64,000 nt of DNA from Pantoea rwandensis. Its GTDB lineage: Bacteria > Pseudomonadota > Gammaproteobacteria > Enterobacterales > Enterobacteriaceae. A program made the translations under genes and the position numbers. The notes beneath the pieces are model-generated. The model was not told the DNA's origin, did no database searches, and saw nothing but the letters and a program-made list of their open reading frames with translations. The stretch lies in assembly GCF_002095475.1 (NCBI RefSeq), contig NZ_MLFR01000011.1:1-64000 (forward strand). Direction: 5' to 3'. Shown piece after piece: positions 53,106 to 61,028 of the stretch (its first letter is position 1; each line of letters begins with the position of its first letter).

Positions 53106-54031
53106 TTCGCCTCCAGATAGGTTTGATTGATGCTTTCCGCCAGCGCGTTTACCTGCGAAAGAAAGTGGTTAAGCCAGCTGTACAACCCTTCACGCGTCAA
53201 ACTTTCCCAAGTGCTGAAGCGCATTTCTGCCAGCAGCACCGTCACCAGATAGCGTGGGCGATCTTCGCCGCTGCTGCCGATCTGTTCCAGTTGGGTCGCG
53301 ATCTCTTCGATGCAGGAGTGCAGCGATCGTGGGCTTTCGCTGCGCAGGATCAGCATCTCATTGACCAGATCCGGCATCAGTTGCTGTTTAAAGATCGCGT
53401 TGTAAGCTTCGCGCGCCGACACCGCGCGCAACAGCGAGTCGAGGCAATAATATTCGCGCACTGAATCGGGATTTTGCTCCAACAACTGCTGATTCACACT
53501 CAGCAGCCGCGCGGTACCGTCACTGCGCTCCATCAACGTACCGATGCGAATAAAACTCATGGCATCGCCGCGCAATAACGTGCCGAACATCGCACCGCGA
53601 AACAGATGCGAGCGCTCTTTTACCCAGTCGAAAAAGCTATCGGCATTCGCGCTGGTAATGCCGCGCCGCCGCATATTGCGCATCTCGATCCACGTGGAGT
53701 TGATGCTCTCCCACACTTCAGAAGACAAACTGCCGCGCACCGCATGAGCGTTGTTCCACGCTTCCTGCCAGCAACAAAAAATACTGCTGGCATTGCGGTC
53801 ATCGAGAGCAAAAAAGTTGAACAACTGCGGCATGGTGAAACGCCCGTTGAGGGTTTCAAACTGCTGGCGCGTACCGGTGAGATTAAGCGGCAGCAGCAGT
53901 TCATCACCGTGGCTGCCACGCACCGGCATCAGTGAAAGCCGATTGGTGACATCCAACACCCTGGCGAGTTGTTCTGCGCGCTCCAGATAGCGCGCCATCC
54001 AGTAAAGGCCACTGGCCGTGCGGCTTAGCAT
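53102..54031 (-). CDS. Alpha-E domain protein of the Anbu cluster
   Basis: All-helical protein of 309 aa (DUF403/alpha-E). It opens with MLSRTASGLYWMARYLERAEQLARVLD, the family signature. Function is not established; it always accompanies the ATP-grasp and transglutaminase-like proteins. Overlaps both neighbours (7 bp with the ATP-grasp gene). Confidence 0.9.
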   Translation of the reverse strand: MLSRTASGLYWMARYLERAEQLARVLDVTNRLSLMPVRGSHGDELLLPLNLTGTRQQFETLNGRFTMPQLFNFFALDDRNASSIFCCWQEAWNNAHAVRGSLSSEVWESINSTWIEMRNMRRRGITSANADSFFDWVKERSHLFRGAMFGTLLRGDAMSFIRIGTLMERSDGTARLLSVNQQLLEQNPDSVREYYCLDSLLRAVSAREAYNAIFKQQLMPDLVNEMLILRSESPRSLHSCIEEIATQLEQIGSSGEDRPRYLVTVLLAEMRFSTWESLTREGLYSWLNHFLSQVNALAESINQTYLEAK

Positions 54032-55464
54032 GATGCGTCATCCTCCAGAACCCAGGTGTCCTTGGTGCCACCGCCCTGCGATGAGTTCACCACCAGCGAA
54101 CCTTCGGTCAGCGCCACGCGGGTTAACCCACCGGGCACTAAACGAATATCCGCGCCGCATAAGGCAAAGGGACGCAGATCGATATGCCGCGGCGCAAGGC
54201 CGTTGTCGATAAAGGTCGGGCAGGTGGAAAGCGACAGCGTGTCCTGCGCGATGTAGTTATCCGGTCGCGCTTTTAGGCGTTCGCGGAAATCGCTCAACTC
54301 TTGCTGGCTGGCCACCGGGCCAATCAACATGCCGTAACCGCCGGCGCCGTGCACCTCTTTCACCACCATTTTGCTGAGGTTAGCCAGCACGTAGGTGAGA
54401 TCCTGCGGTTTACGGCACTGCCAGGTCGGTACGTTGTTGAGGATCGGATCTTCATCGAGGTAGAAGCGGATCATGTCGGGCACGTAGGGATAGATCGACT
54501 TGTCATCGGCGACGCCAGTGCCAATAGCATTGGCCAGCACCACATTGCCGGATCGATATACCGACAATAAGCCGGGCACGCCAAGCATCGAATCCGCGCG
54601 GAACGCCAGCGGATCGAGGAAGGCATCATCGACGCGGCGATAGATCACGTCGACTTTGCATGGCCCGGCGGTGGTGCGCATTAGCACCGCACCATCTTTG
54701 ACGAACAGATCGGCGCTTTCCACCAGCTCCACACCCATCTGCTGCGCGAGGAAGCTGTGCTCAAAATAGGCACTGTTAAAACGACCTGGCGTCAGCACCA
54801 CGACGACCGGGTCGTTCACTGGTGAGCTCTCACGTAGCGTTTGTAACAGGTGTGAGGGATAGCGCTCAACCGGCGCCACATGCTGTTCCGCAAACAGTTC
54901 TGGATAGAGCCGCATCATCATCTTGCGGTTCTCCAACATGTAAGAGACACCCGAAGGCGTGCGCAGGTTGTCTTCCAGCACGTAGTATTCGCCATCGCTG
55001 TTACGCACCATATCGACGCCAGTGATATGCGCATAGATATTGCGATGCAGATCAACGCCTTGCATGCAGGGTTGGTATTGATCGTTCACCAGCACCTGTT
55101 CGGCTGGCACAATCCCGGCTTTGAGGATGTGTTGTTGATGGTAGATGTCGTGGAGAAAGGCGTTGAGTGCCTGCACGCGCTGACGGATGCCACGATCAAG
55201 CATCGCCCATTCACCCGCCGGAATAATACGCGGCACGCTATCGAACGGGATCAACCGCTCTGCGCCGCCATCGTCCCCATAAACGTTAAAGGTGATGCCC
55301 ACGCGATGAAACAGCAGTTCCGCCTCTTCGCGCTTACGCGCCACTGCCTCTTTATCCGCCTGTTGTAACCACTCCCAATAATGCTGATAGTGCGGGCGGT
55401 GTTGGCCATCGCTTAGCAACATCTCATCATAGAAGTGTGACGCTATCTGGTAGCTTTCTTTCAT
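54025..55464 (-). CDS. Circularly permuted ATP-grasp protein of the Anbu cluster
   Basis: Protein of 479 aa (DUF404/407 type). It has FNVYGDDGGAERLIPFDSVPRIIPAGEWAMLDRGI, the family start, YVLEDNLRTPSGVSYMLENR (ATP-grasp acidic/Arg motif) and MVVKEVHGAGGYGMLIGP (nucleotide-binding Lys/Gly loop). Expected to ligate an amino or carboxyl group using ATP; the product is unknown but probably peptide-like. First gene of the cluster. Confidence 0.9.
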   Translation of the reverse strand: MKESYQIASHFYDEMLLSDGQHRPHYQHYWEWLQQADKEAVARKREEAELLFHRVGITFNVYGDDGGAERLIPFDSVPRIIPAGEWAMLDRGIRQRVQALNAFLHDIYHQQHILKAGIVPAEQVLVNDQYQPCMQGVDLHRNIYAHITGVDMVRNSDGEYYVLEDNLRTPSGVSYMLENRKMMMRLYPELFAEQHVAPVERYPSHLLQTLRESSPVNDPVVVVLTPGRFNSAYFEHSFLAQQMGVELVESADLFVKDGAVLMRTTAGPCKVDVIYRRVDDAFLDPLAFRADSMLGVPGLLSVYRSGNVVLANAIGTGVADDKSIYPYVPDMIRFYLDEDPILNNVPTWQCRKPQDLTYVLANLSKMVVKEVHGAGGYGMLIGPVASQQELSDFRERLKARPDNYIAQDTLSLSTCPTFIDNGLAPRHIDLRPFALCGADIRLVPGGLTRVALTEGSLVVNSSQGGGTKDTWVLEDDASC

Positions 55465-55588
55465 GATTTACCCGGCGCTTGTCAGAGGACCTGTATCCTC
55501 TCCTGCACAAAGTGTGCCAGAGGCTCAGGCCCCAAACGGCACACGCGCCCCGATAGCAGAGCAGCGCCGGATAACCGTGAATTGCACC

Positions 55589-56203
55589 TTACTGGTGCAT
55601 TAACTGCTGCGCAATTGGCAGCCAGATATCCGTCATCGCTCCCTCGCCGCCGGTGAAGGGATCACGGTGTGGGAGCGGCACGCGCGAGATTTCATCTTTC
55701 GCGGCGCGCAAACGAGAAGGCTCATCACGCACAGTTTCAGGCGACATCCCTTCAGGATAGGCGCCAACGGCGAAAAAATCGTCCGAAGCAAACACCTGCT
55801 TATGGCCGACACCAGCCGGGATCAGCACCGCATCACCCTCTCGCAGCGTCACCATGCGGCCACTGTCACCGCCAAACAGGACTTCAGCCCAACCCGACGC
55901 CACGCCTAGCACTTCATGGGTATTCGGATGGTAATGGGTGTAGGGAAAGATCGGCGCGCGCCATGCTGCAGGCCAGCCGTTCTCCGTAAAGGTTTTCTCG
56001 AACCAGACCGCGCTGTCGCTCTGCTCTTCTTCATCATAGTCCGGCGCAATACCGGGCCAAATAATCAACGGCAGTAAGTTGTTAGGCACGCCACCAGAAG
56101 GTTGCGATAGCATCAAATGTTGCGGATTACTCGATGAACCTGCTGCAAAGGTACCGGCGGCGAAAGACATCAGTAACATCAGGCTGGAAGTGTTGGCAGT
56201 CAT
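55589..56203 (-). CDS. Cupin-domain protein with N-terminal hydrophobic extension
   Basis: Protein of 204 aa. The cupin core (about 85-165) has PYTHYHPNTHEVLGVASGWAEVLFGG (metal-binding HxH...E) and GDAVLIPAGVGHKQV (second motif, His). Resembles YjlB-like cupins of unknown function. Before the usual start NPQHLMLSQPSGGVPNN there is an extra hydrophobic run, SSLMLLMSFAAGTFA, that may be a signal peptide or anchor. The start at 56203 is supported by CGGAGAAAGAG. Confidence 0.75.
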   Translation of the reverse strand: MTANTSSLMLLMSFAAGTFAAGSSSNPQHLMLSQPSGGVPNNLLPLIIWPGIAPDYDEEEQSDSAVWFEKTFTENGWPAAWRAPIFPYTHYHPNTHEVLGVASGWAEVLFGGDSGRMVTLREGDAVLIPAGVGHKQVFASDDFFAVGAYPEGMSPETVRDEPSRLRAAKDEISRVPLPHRDPFTGGEGAMTDIWLPIAQQLMHQ

Positions 56204-56467
56204 ACTCTTTCTCCGGGAAGCCACGTTACTTAATTGTGGCAAAGCCGGGGGGCATTGCAATGTGCGCCCACTAACAAAATTCACATAAAAGAATGATTTA
56301 GCTTACTAAAGCCAAATTAGTTAGCAACATATTTAACATTTTGTGGCGGGAAAAAGTTGGCGTCCTACTCTGCGCGAAACTGTTATAAAAAAACACGCCA
56401 GATCTGTATCTGATTCACTTCACTGTTATGTGCTTAACTGGCAGGCAGTGATAATTAGAGGTGAACA

Positions 56468-56950
56468 ATGGACACGATCAAACAAATCCTGCTCGATGAA
56501 ATCGCCACGCTGAACCGTGAAGGCCAGCGCGATAATCTGCCCCGCTTTAGCTTCTCTTTCCTGAAAACCCATCCTGGGTTATGGGCCATCATGTACCTGT
56601 GTTATGCACTGTGTGTGGCGCTGATCTTCTCCACCGACATGCTCGGCTGGCCGGCGTTCTGGTTTGCTACCGTGTTTGTGCTGGTGATGAGTTTCCTGAT
56701 GCTGATGGACATCAATCCCAAATACCGCTTTGAGGATATCGACACCCTGGATCTGCGCGTTTGCTACAACGGTGAGTGGTATTACGTGCAGCCGGTATCA
56801 CAGCAAGCGCTGGATAAGATTGTTGATAATCCCGGTACGCCAGACAGCGTGCGTAGCGGTATCGATCGTTTGATGAAGCAGAAAGGCGAAGTCGATTTTT
56901 ACGATGTGTATTATCTGACGTGGGGACATAAACAGGCGGCAACTGTCTGA
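56468..56950 (+). CDS. ylaC: YlaC-family inner-membrane protein
   Basis: Protein of 160 aa. Two membrane segments at about 37-56 and 60-80 are followed by a conserved cytoplasmic part with PKYRFEDIDTLDLRVCYNGEWY, nearly identical to E. coli YlaC (156 aa). Function unknown. Preceded by AGAGGTGAAC. In E. coli its neighbours differ. Confidence 0.93.
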   Translation: MDTIKQILLDEIATLNREGQRDNLPRFSFSFLKTHPGLWAIMYLCYALCVALIFSTDMLGWPAFWFATVFVLVMSFLMLMDINPKYRFEDIDTLDLRVCYNGEWYYVQPVSQQALDKIVDNPGTPDSVRSGIDRLMKQKGEVDFYDVYYLTWGHKQAATV

Positions 56951-56966
56951 TTTCACATTAACAGGC

Positions 56967-57040
56967 GTAGCGGCGCGATTTATCGCGCGCCTCTGAAGCG
57001 GCGGTGCTGCTGACTGATGCGCAATAAATTGCGCCGCTAC
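56967..57040. repeat. 74-bp facing REP-like pair
   Basis: Perfect 10-bp termini GTAGCGGCGC (56967-56976) and GCGCCGCTAC (57031-57040), each starting a hairpin with ATTTAT core. Equals in length the element at 27469-27542. Its right end runs directly into the 34-bp repeat array. Confidence 0.8.
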
Positions 57041-57189
57041 GATTCCATGTGGTTTCGACACATTGCGTCGATACGATTCCGTGCAGTTTCGACACATCGC
57101 GTCGTTACGATTCCGTGAGGTTTCGACACATCGCGTCGTTACGATTGCATGCGGTTTCGGCACATTACGCTGTTACGATTCCGTGTGGT
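57038..57189. repeat. Tandem array of 34-bp units into the ydcR end
   Basis: Four units of exactly 34 bp begin TACGATTCC(G/A)TG at 57038, 57072, 57106 and 57140, with a partial fifth at 57174. A typical unit reads TACGATTCCGTG, then about GTTTCGACACATCGCGTCGT. There are no unique spacers, so this is not a CRISPR array. The ydcR stop codon (57173-57175) and last codons lie in the fifth unit. Confidence 0.88.
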
Positions 57190-58603
57190 CTTTTGCCCGC
57201 AGTTCGGCAATCAATTTGCCCAAGGTCTCCACTGCTGCCTCAGCACGTGCATCCCAAGGCCAAGCGGTATTGAAGCGGAAGCAGTGGCTAAAACCTTCGC
57301 TACCTGAAAAGAGCTGGCCAGGGGCGATGCTAATGCCCTGCTTCAATGCCAGATGGTACAACTGCGTGGTGTTGATCTGTCCCGGCAGGGCAATCCACAG
57401 GAAGTAGCCGCCTGGCGTATCGCTAATCTGGGTTTCCGCTGGCAACACGCGGCGCAATGCCTGCTGTGCCAGTTGCTTACGCTTCGCCAGCGTCTGACGC
57501 AGCTTCTTCAGATGCGTGTCATAGCTGCGCGTGCTAAGGAAATCCGCCAGCGCCAGCTGCATCGGCGCACTGGTTGAAAGCGTGCTCATCAACTGAATAC
57601 GCTGGACGCGCTGCGCATGACGCCCGGCGGCGACCCAACCGACACGAAATCCTGCCACCAGATTTTTGGAAAAGCTGCCGCAGTGTAAAACATTGCCATC
57701 CTGATCGAAGGCTTTGGCAGGAAGCGGCTTGTCCTGCCCACTGTAGAGATCGCTGTAAACGTCATCCTCAATCATCGCCACCTGATAGCGTGCCAGCAGC
57801 GCCACCAGCTGCTGCTTACGTTCGATGCTGAGCGTGTACCCGAGCGGGTTTTGCCGATTGGTCATCAGCCAGCAGGCTTTTACCGGCCAGCGTTGCAGAG
57901 CCTGCTCCAATTCCGTGAGATCGATACCCTGTTCGACATCGCTGGCGATGGCAATCGCGTTCAATTTCAGGCGCTCAATAGCCTGTAACGCACCGTAAAA
58001 GGAAGGATTCTCGATCACCACCCAATCACCCGGTTCCGTCACCGCCTGGAGGCTGAGATTGAGGGCCTCCATCGCACCGTTAGTGATGACAATATCGTCT
58101 GGCGACAGGGTAATGCCCTGTTGAGCGTAGCGCTGGGCCAGTATTTTGCGCAGCGCTTCATTACCCGGTGGCAGGTTGTTAAGCGCATCGGTGGGCTTAA
58201 GGCTATGTGAGACTTTGACCAGCGAACGCATCAGCTGGCGTTGCGGAAAGAGCTCAGGATCGGGGAAGGCGGAACCAAACGGCATGATAGCCGGATCGCG
58301 CGTCGCTTGAAGCACGTCAAAAACAAAACTGTTGGTATCAGCCTGATCGGTCTTCGCGATAGCTTGGGTAGGAAGTCGTGGGCGACTCTCCGCCGCGCGC
58401 GGTGCAACATAGTAGCCAGACTGTGGTTTAGACAGGATCCAGCCCTGACTTTCCAGCACTTCGTAGGCGTGCATCACCGTCATCAGACTCAGGCCACTCT
58501 GCTCCGCTTGCTGACGTAAGGAGGGTAGCTTTTCGCCAGGCGGCCAGATGCGCGCTTCGATTTGCGTCCGTAACTGGTCAACCAACTGCTGATATTTCGC
58601 CAC
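57173..58603 (-). CDS. ydcR: MocR-type GntR/aminotransferase regulator
   Basis: Transcription factor of 476 aa. The N-terminal GntR HTH (about 1-75) has PPGEKLPSLRQQAEQSGLSLMTVMHAYEVLESQGW; the C-terminal fold-type-I aminotransferase domain (about 110-476) has the PLP lysine in GSFSKNLVAGFRVGW. The match to E. coli YdcR is close throughout. MocR proteins sense PLP or amino compounds. The C-terminal HTES comes from the adjacent tandem repeat. Confidence 0.93.
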   Translation of the reverse strand: MAKYQQLVDQLRTQIEARIWPPGEKLPSLRQQAEQSGLSLMTVMHAYEVLESQGWILSKPQSGYYVAPRAAESRPRLPTQAIAKTDQADTNSFVFDVLQATRDPAIMPFGSAFPDPELFPQRQLMRSLVKVSHSLKPTDALNNLPPGNEALRKILAQRYAQQGITLSPDDIVITNGAMEALNLSLQAVTEPGDWVVIENPSFYGALQAIERLKLNAIAIASDVEQGIDLTELEQALQRWPVKACWLMTNRQNPLGYTLSIERKQQLVALLARYQVAMIEDDVYSDLYSGQDKPLPAKAFDQDGNVLHCGSFSKNLVAGFRVGWVAAGRHAQRVQRIQLMSTLSTSAPMQLALADFLSTRSYDTHLKKLRQTLAKRKQLAQQALRRVLPAETQISDTPGGYFLWIALPGQINTTQLYHLALKQGISIAPGQLFSGSEGFSHCFRFNTAWPWDARAEAAVETLGKLIAELRAKDHTES

Positions 58604-58777
58604 CCGACCTCCGATGTTTAGGAATTTGCGGGGCTATTTTCCCTTACCCCACTCCCTCCCGCAAGCGAGAGGGGCGATTGTTGGGCAGGGATTTTGCTTT
58701 GGCGCTCGAATTCAGCTGCGCAATAAACCGCCCCTTCTCCCACTGGTGGCAGAAGGGGGATCACCGCACATAAGCCA
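58604..58777. other. Intergenic hairpin-rich stretch
   Basis: No gene. CCCTCCCGCAAGCGAGAGGGG (58652-58672 region) forms an imperfect hairpin of the common intergenic CTCTCCCGCAAGCGGGAGAG type, and CCCCTTCTCCCACTGGTGGCAGAAGGGG follows as a second one near 58730-58758. Either could end the convergent-side transcript of the MHYT gene's upstream neighbour. Confidence 0.4.
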
Positions 58778-60868
58778 TTAAGATTGTCGCTGCAGCTCCA
58801 GCATCTCTTCCACAAAATTCGGCAGTTCGTGGATACGATCGGGCGGCACTGGCTTGCCCAGCAGATAACCCTGTAACGTATCGCAACCAAGACCGGTGAG
58901 AAACGCCTGCTGATCCTGCGTTTCCACCCCTTCCGCGACGACTTTGAGATCCAGCGACTGCGCCAATGCCACGATCGCTGAAACGATGGTGGCATCCTCG
59001 GATTTTGCCTGCAGCTCATTCACAAAGGCGCGGTCAATCTTCAGCTCACTGGCCGGCAAGCGCTTGAGATAGAGCAGGCTGGAATAGCCGGTGCCGAAAT
59101 CATCAATCGACGCTTTGACCCCCATATTGGTGAGCTCGGTGAGAATACGGACGCTCTCTTCCGGATCACGCATGGCTGTGGTTTCGGTGACTTCCAGCGT
59201 CAGGAGCTCAGCCGGAATCTGGTGTTGCACCAGCGCTTGTGTCACGGTTTCCACCAGATTGTTCTGCTCGAATTGCAACGCGGAGAGATTCACCGCCACC
59301 GACCAGTGCGGATGGCCCTGCAGATGCCAGCTATGCAGCTGACGGCAAGCTTCGTTGATCACCCAGTTACCGATATTGATGATCATTCCGGTCTTCTCGG
59401 CAATCGGCAGGAATTTATCCGGTGCCAGCAAACCGCGCGTCGGATGTTCCCAGCGTAGCAACGCTTCAAAGCCGATGATTGGGCCGCTCGGCGCGCAATA
59501 TTTCGGCTGATAAAACAGACGCAGTTCGCCGTTGTCCAGCGCTTGCCACAAGTCATTGTTGAGCTGCAACTGGGACTGTGCCAGCGTGTTCATTGAGGGC
59601 TGGAAGAAGTTGTAACCGTTACGCCCGTTATTTTTCGTGTGGTACATCGCAGCATCGGCGTTGAACATCAACTCGCGTTCATCTTTGCCATCACCAGGAT
59701 AGACCGCAAGGCCAATACTGAGTGACACCACCAGCTCATAACGTGAGATATCAAACGGGCGATCGACTGCTTTGACTAAGGCATCCGCTACCGCTGCCGC
59801 ATCGTTGGGCTCATCGATCTCAATCAGCAGCACAAACTCGTCGCCGCCCATGCGTGCCAACGTGTGATGCCCTTTCATCTGAGCAACCATGCGTTCGGCG
59901 ACACCAATCAGCAGGTTATCACCCACGTGGTGACCGAAGGCATCGTTGACCGCCTTGAAGCCGTCGAGATCCATAAACATCAACGCAAACTGCGACTTCT
60001 CGCGGTTGGCTTTATTGATGGCCTGTTCCAGACGGTCTTCCAGCAAAATGCGGTTTGGCAGACGTGTTAGATTATCGTGTAGCGCCAGCTGTGCCAGTTC
60101 GCGGTTCGCTTCTGCTAACGATCGGGCGAGGATTGAGGTGCGTGCCTGCATCCGCGCGTCGAGCATCGAGACCAGCAGCGTAATCCCCAGAATCGCCAGT
60201 GTGACAACAGTGACCAGTATCGCCAGCCAGTTGCTATTCACCCCCATGTGGGTAGCGTGGCTCATCATCGGGAAATCAGCCGCCGCCATGCCGGTATAGT
60301 GCATACCTGCAATGGCACATCCCATGACCACCGAAGCCCCTAAGCGCAAGATGGTCACACGCCCGTGTCCCTCACGCAGATGAAAGGCCAGCCACAGCGC
60401 AGCACCGGATGCCACCAGCGCAATCACCATGGAAGCCGCGACCCAGCCCCAGTTCCAGGTAATGCCCGGCATGAACATCAGTGCAGCCATGCCGGTATAG
60501 TGCATCGCCACCACACCAGAACCCAGTACCAAGGCGCCTCCGAGCAGACGTCGCCACGGTAAATCACGTGATGAACACACCAGCCACAACGCAAAGATCG
60601 AGGCCAGTATCGCGACCACCATCGACGTTGCCGTCAGAAGTGGGTCATAACTCATCACCATGTCGAGACTCATCGACAGCATGCCGATGAAGTGCATCGC
60701 CCAGATGCCCACGCCCATGGCGAATCCGCCGCCAAACAACCAAACCAGCGCCACCTTGCCGGTTGAGGAAGCCACGCGTCCTGCCATATCCAGCGCAGTA
60801 AACGAAGCCAGCATTGCCACCAGAATCGAGACAATGACGGTAAACGAATCGTACGAAGTCACTAACAT
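58778..60868 (-). CDS. MHYT-GGDEF-EAL cyclic-di-GMP protein, copy 1
   Basis: Inner-membrane protein of 696 aa. The 7-TM MHYT sensor (about 1-240) has three metal-binding repeats: MHFIGM at 58-63, MHYTGM at 122-127 and MHYTGM at 189-194; such domains are proposed to bind copper and sense O2, CO or NO. GGDEF is intact (341-345) but has no RxxD inhibitory site. EAL is intact (468-470, VNLSALQF, EVTET, DDFGTGYSSL with Asp589/590). It may act as a phosphodiesterase with GGDEF input. Paralogue of the next gene upstream. Confidence 0.93.
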   Translation of the reverse strand: MLVTSYDSFTVIVSILVAMLASFTALDMAGRVASSTGKVALVWLFGGGFAMGVGIWAMHFIGMLSMSLDMVMSYDPLLTATSMVVAILASIFALWLVCSSRDLPWRRLLGGALVLGSGVVAMHYTGMAALMFMPGITWNWGWVAASMVIALVASGAALWLAFHLREGHGRVTILRLGASVVMGCAIAGMHYTGMAAADFPMMSHATHMGVNSNWLAILVTVVTLAILGITLLVSMLDARMQARTSILARSLAEANRELAQLALHDNLTRLPNRILLEDRLEQAINKANREKSQFALMFMDLDGFKAVNDAFGHHVGDNLLIGVAERMVAQMKGHHTLARMGGDEFVLLIEIDEPNDAAAVADALVKAVDRPFDISRYELVVSLSIGLAVYPGDGKDERELMFNADAAMYHTKNNGRNGYNFFQPSMNTLAQSQLQLNNDLWQALDNGELRLFYQPKYCAPSGPIIGFEALLRWEHPTRGLLAPDKFLPIAEKTGMIINIGNWVINEACRQLHSWHLQGHPHWSVAVNLSALQFEQNNLVETVTQALVQHQIPAELLTLEVTETTAMRDPEESVRILTELTNMGVKASIDDFGTGYSSLLYLKRLPASELKIDRAFVNELQAKSEDATIVSAIVALAQSLDLKVVAEGVETQDQQAFLTGLGCDTLQGYLLGKPVPPDRIHELPNFVEEMLELQRQS

Positions 60869-61028
60869 AGTGATTTCCCATGTTAAAGCCGTTCTAAATC
60901 AGCTGTGGTGTAATGAATGAAGAGTCAATTTAATTGCTTTTATTGTAGAAATTATCGGCAGGATCTCTGCCAATTTGAGTCTTTGAACGATGAAACCTTC
61001 CGATGCGGAAGAAAAATAAAATTGTGGG

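Noticed and set aside
57038..57189. Possible CRISPR array
   Set aside because: The 34-bp units are directly adjacent with no unique spacers and no cas genes are present.
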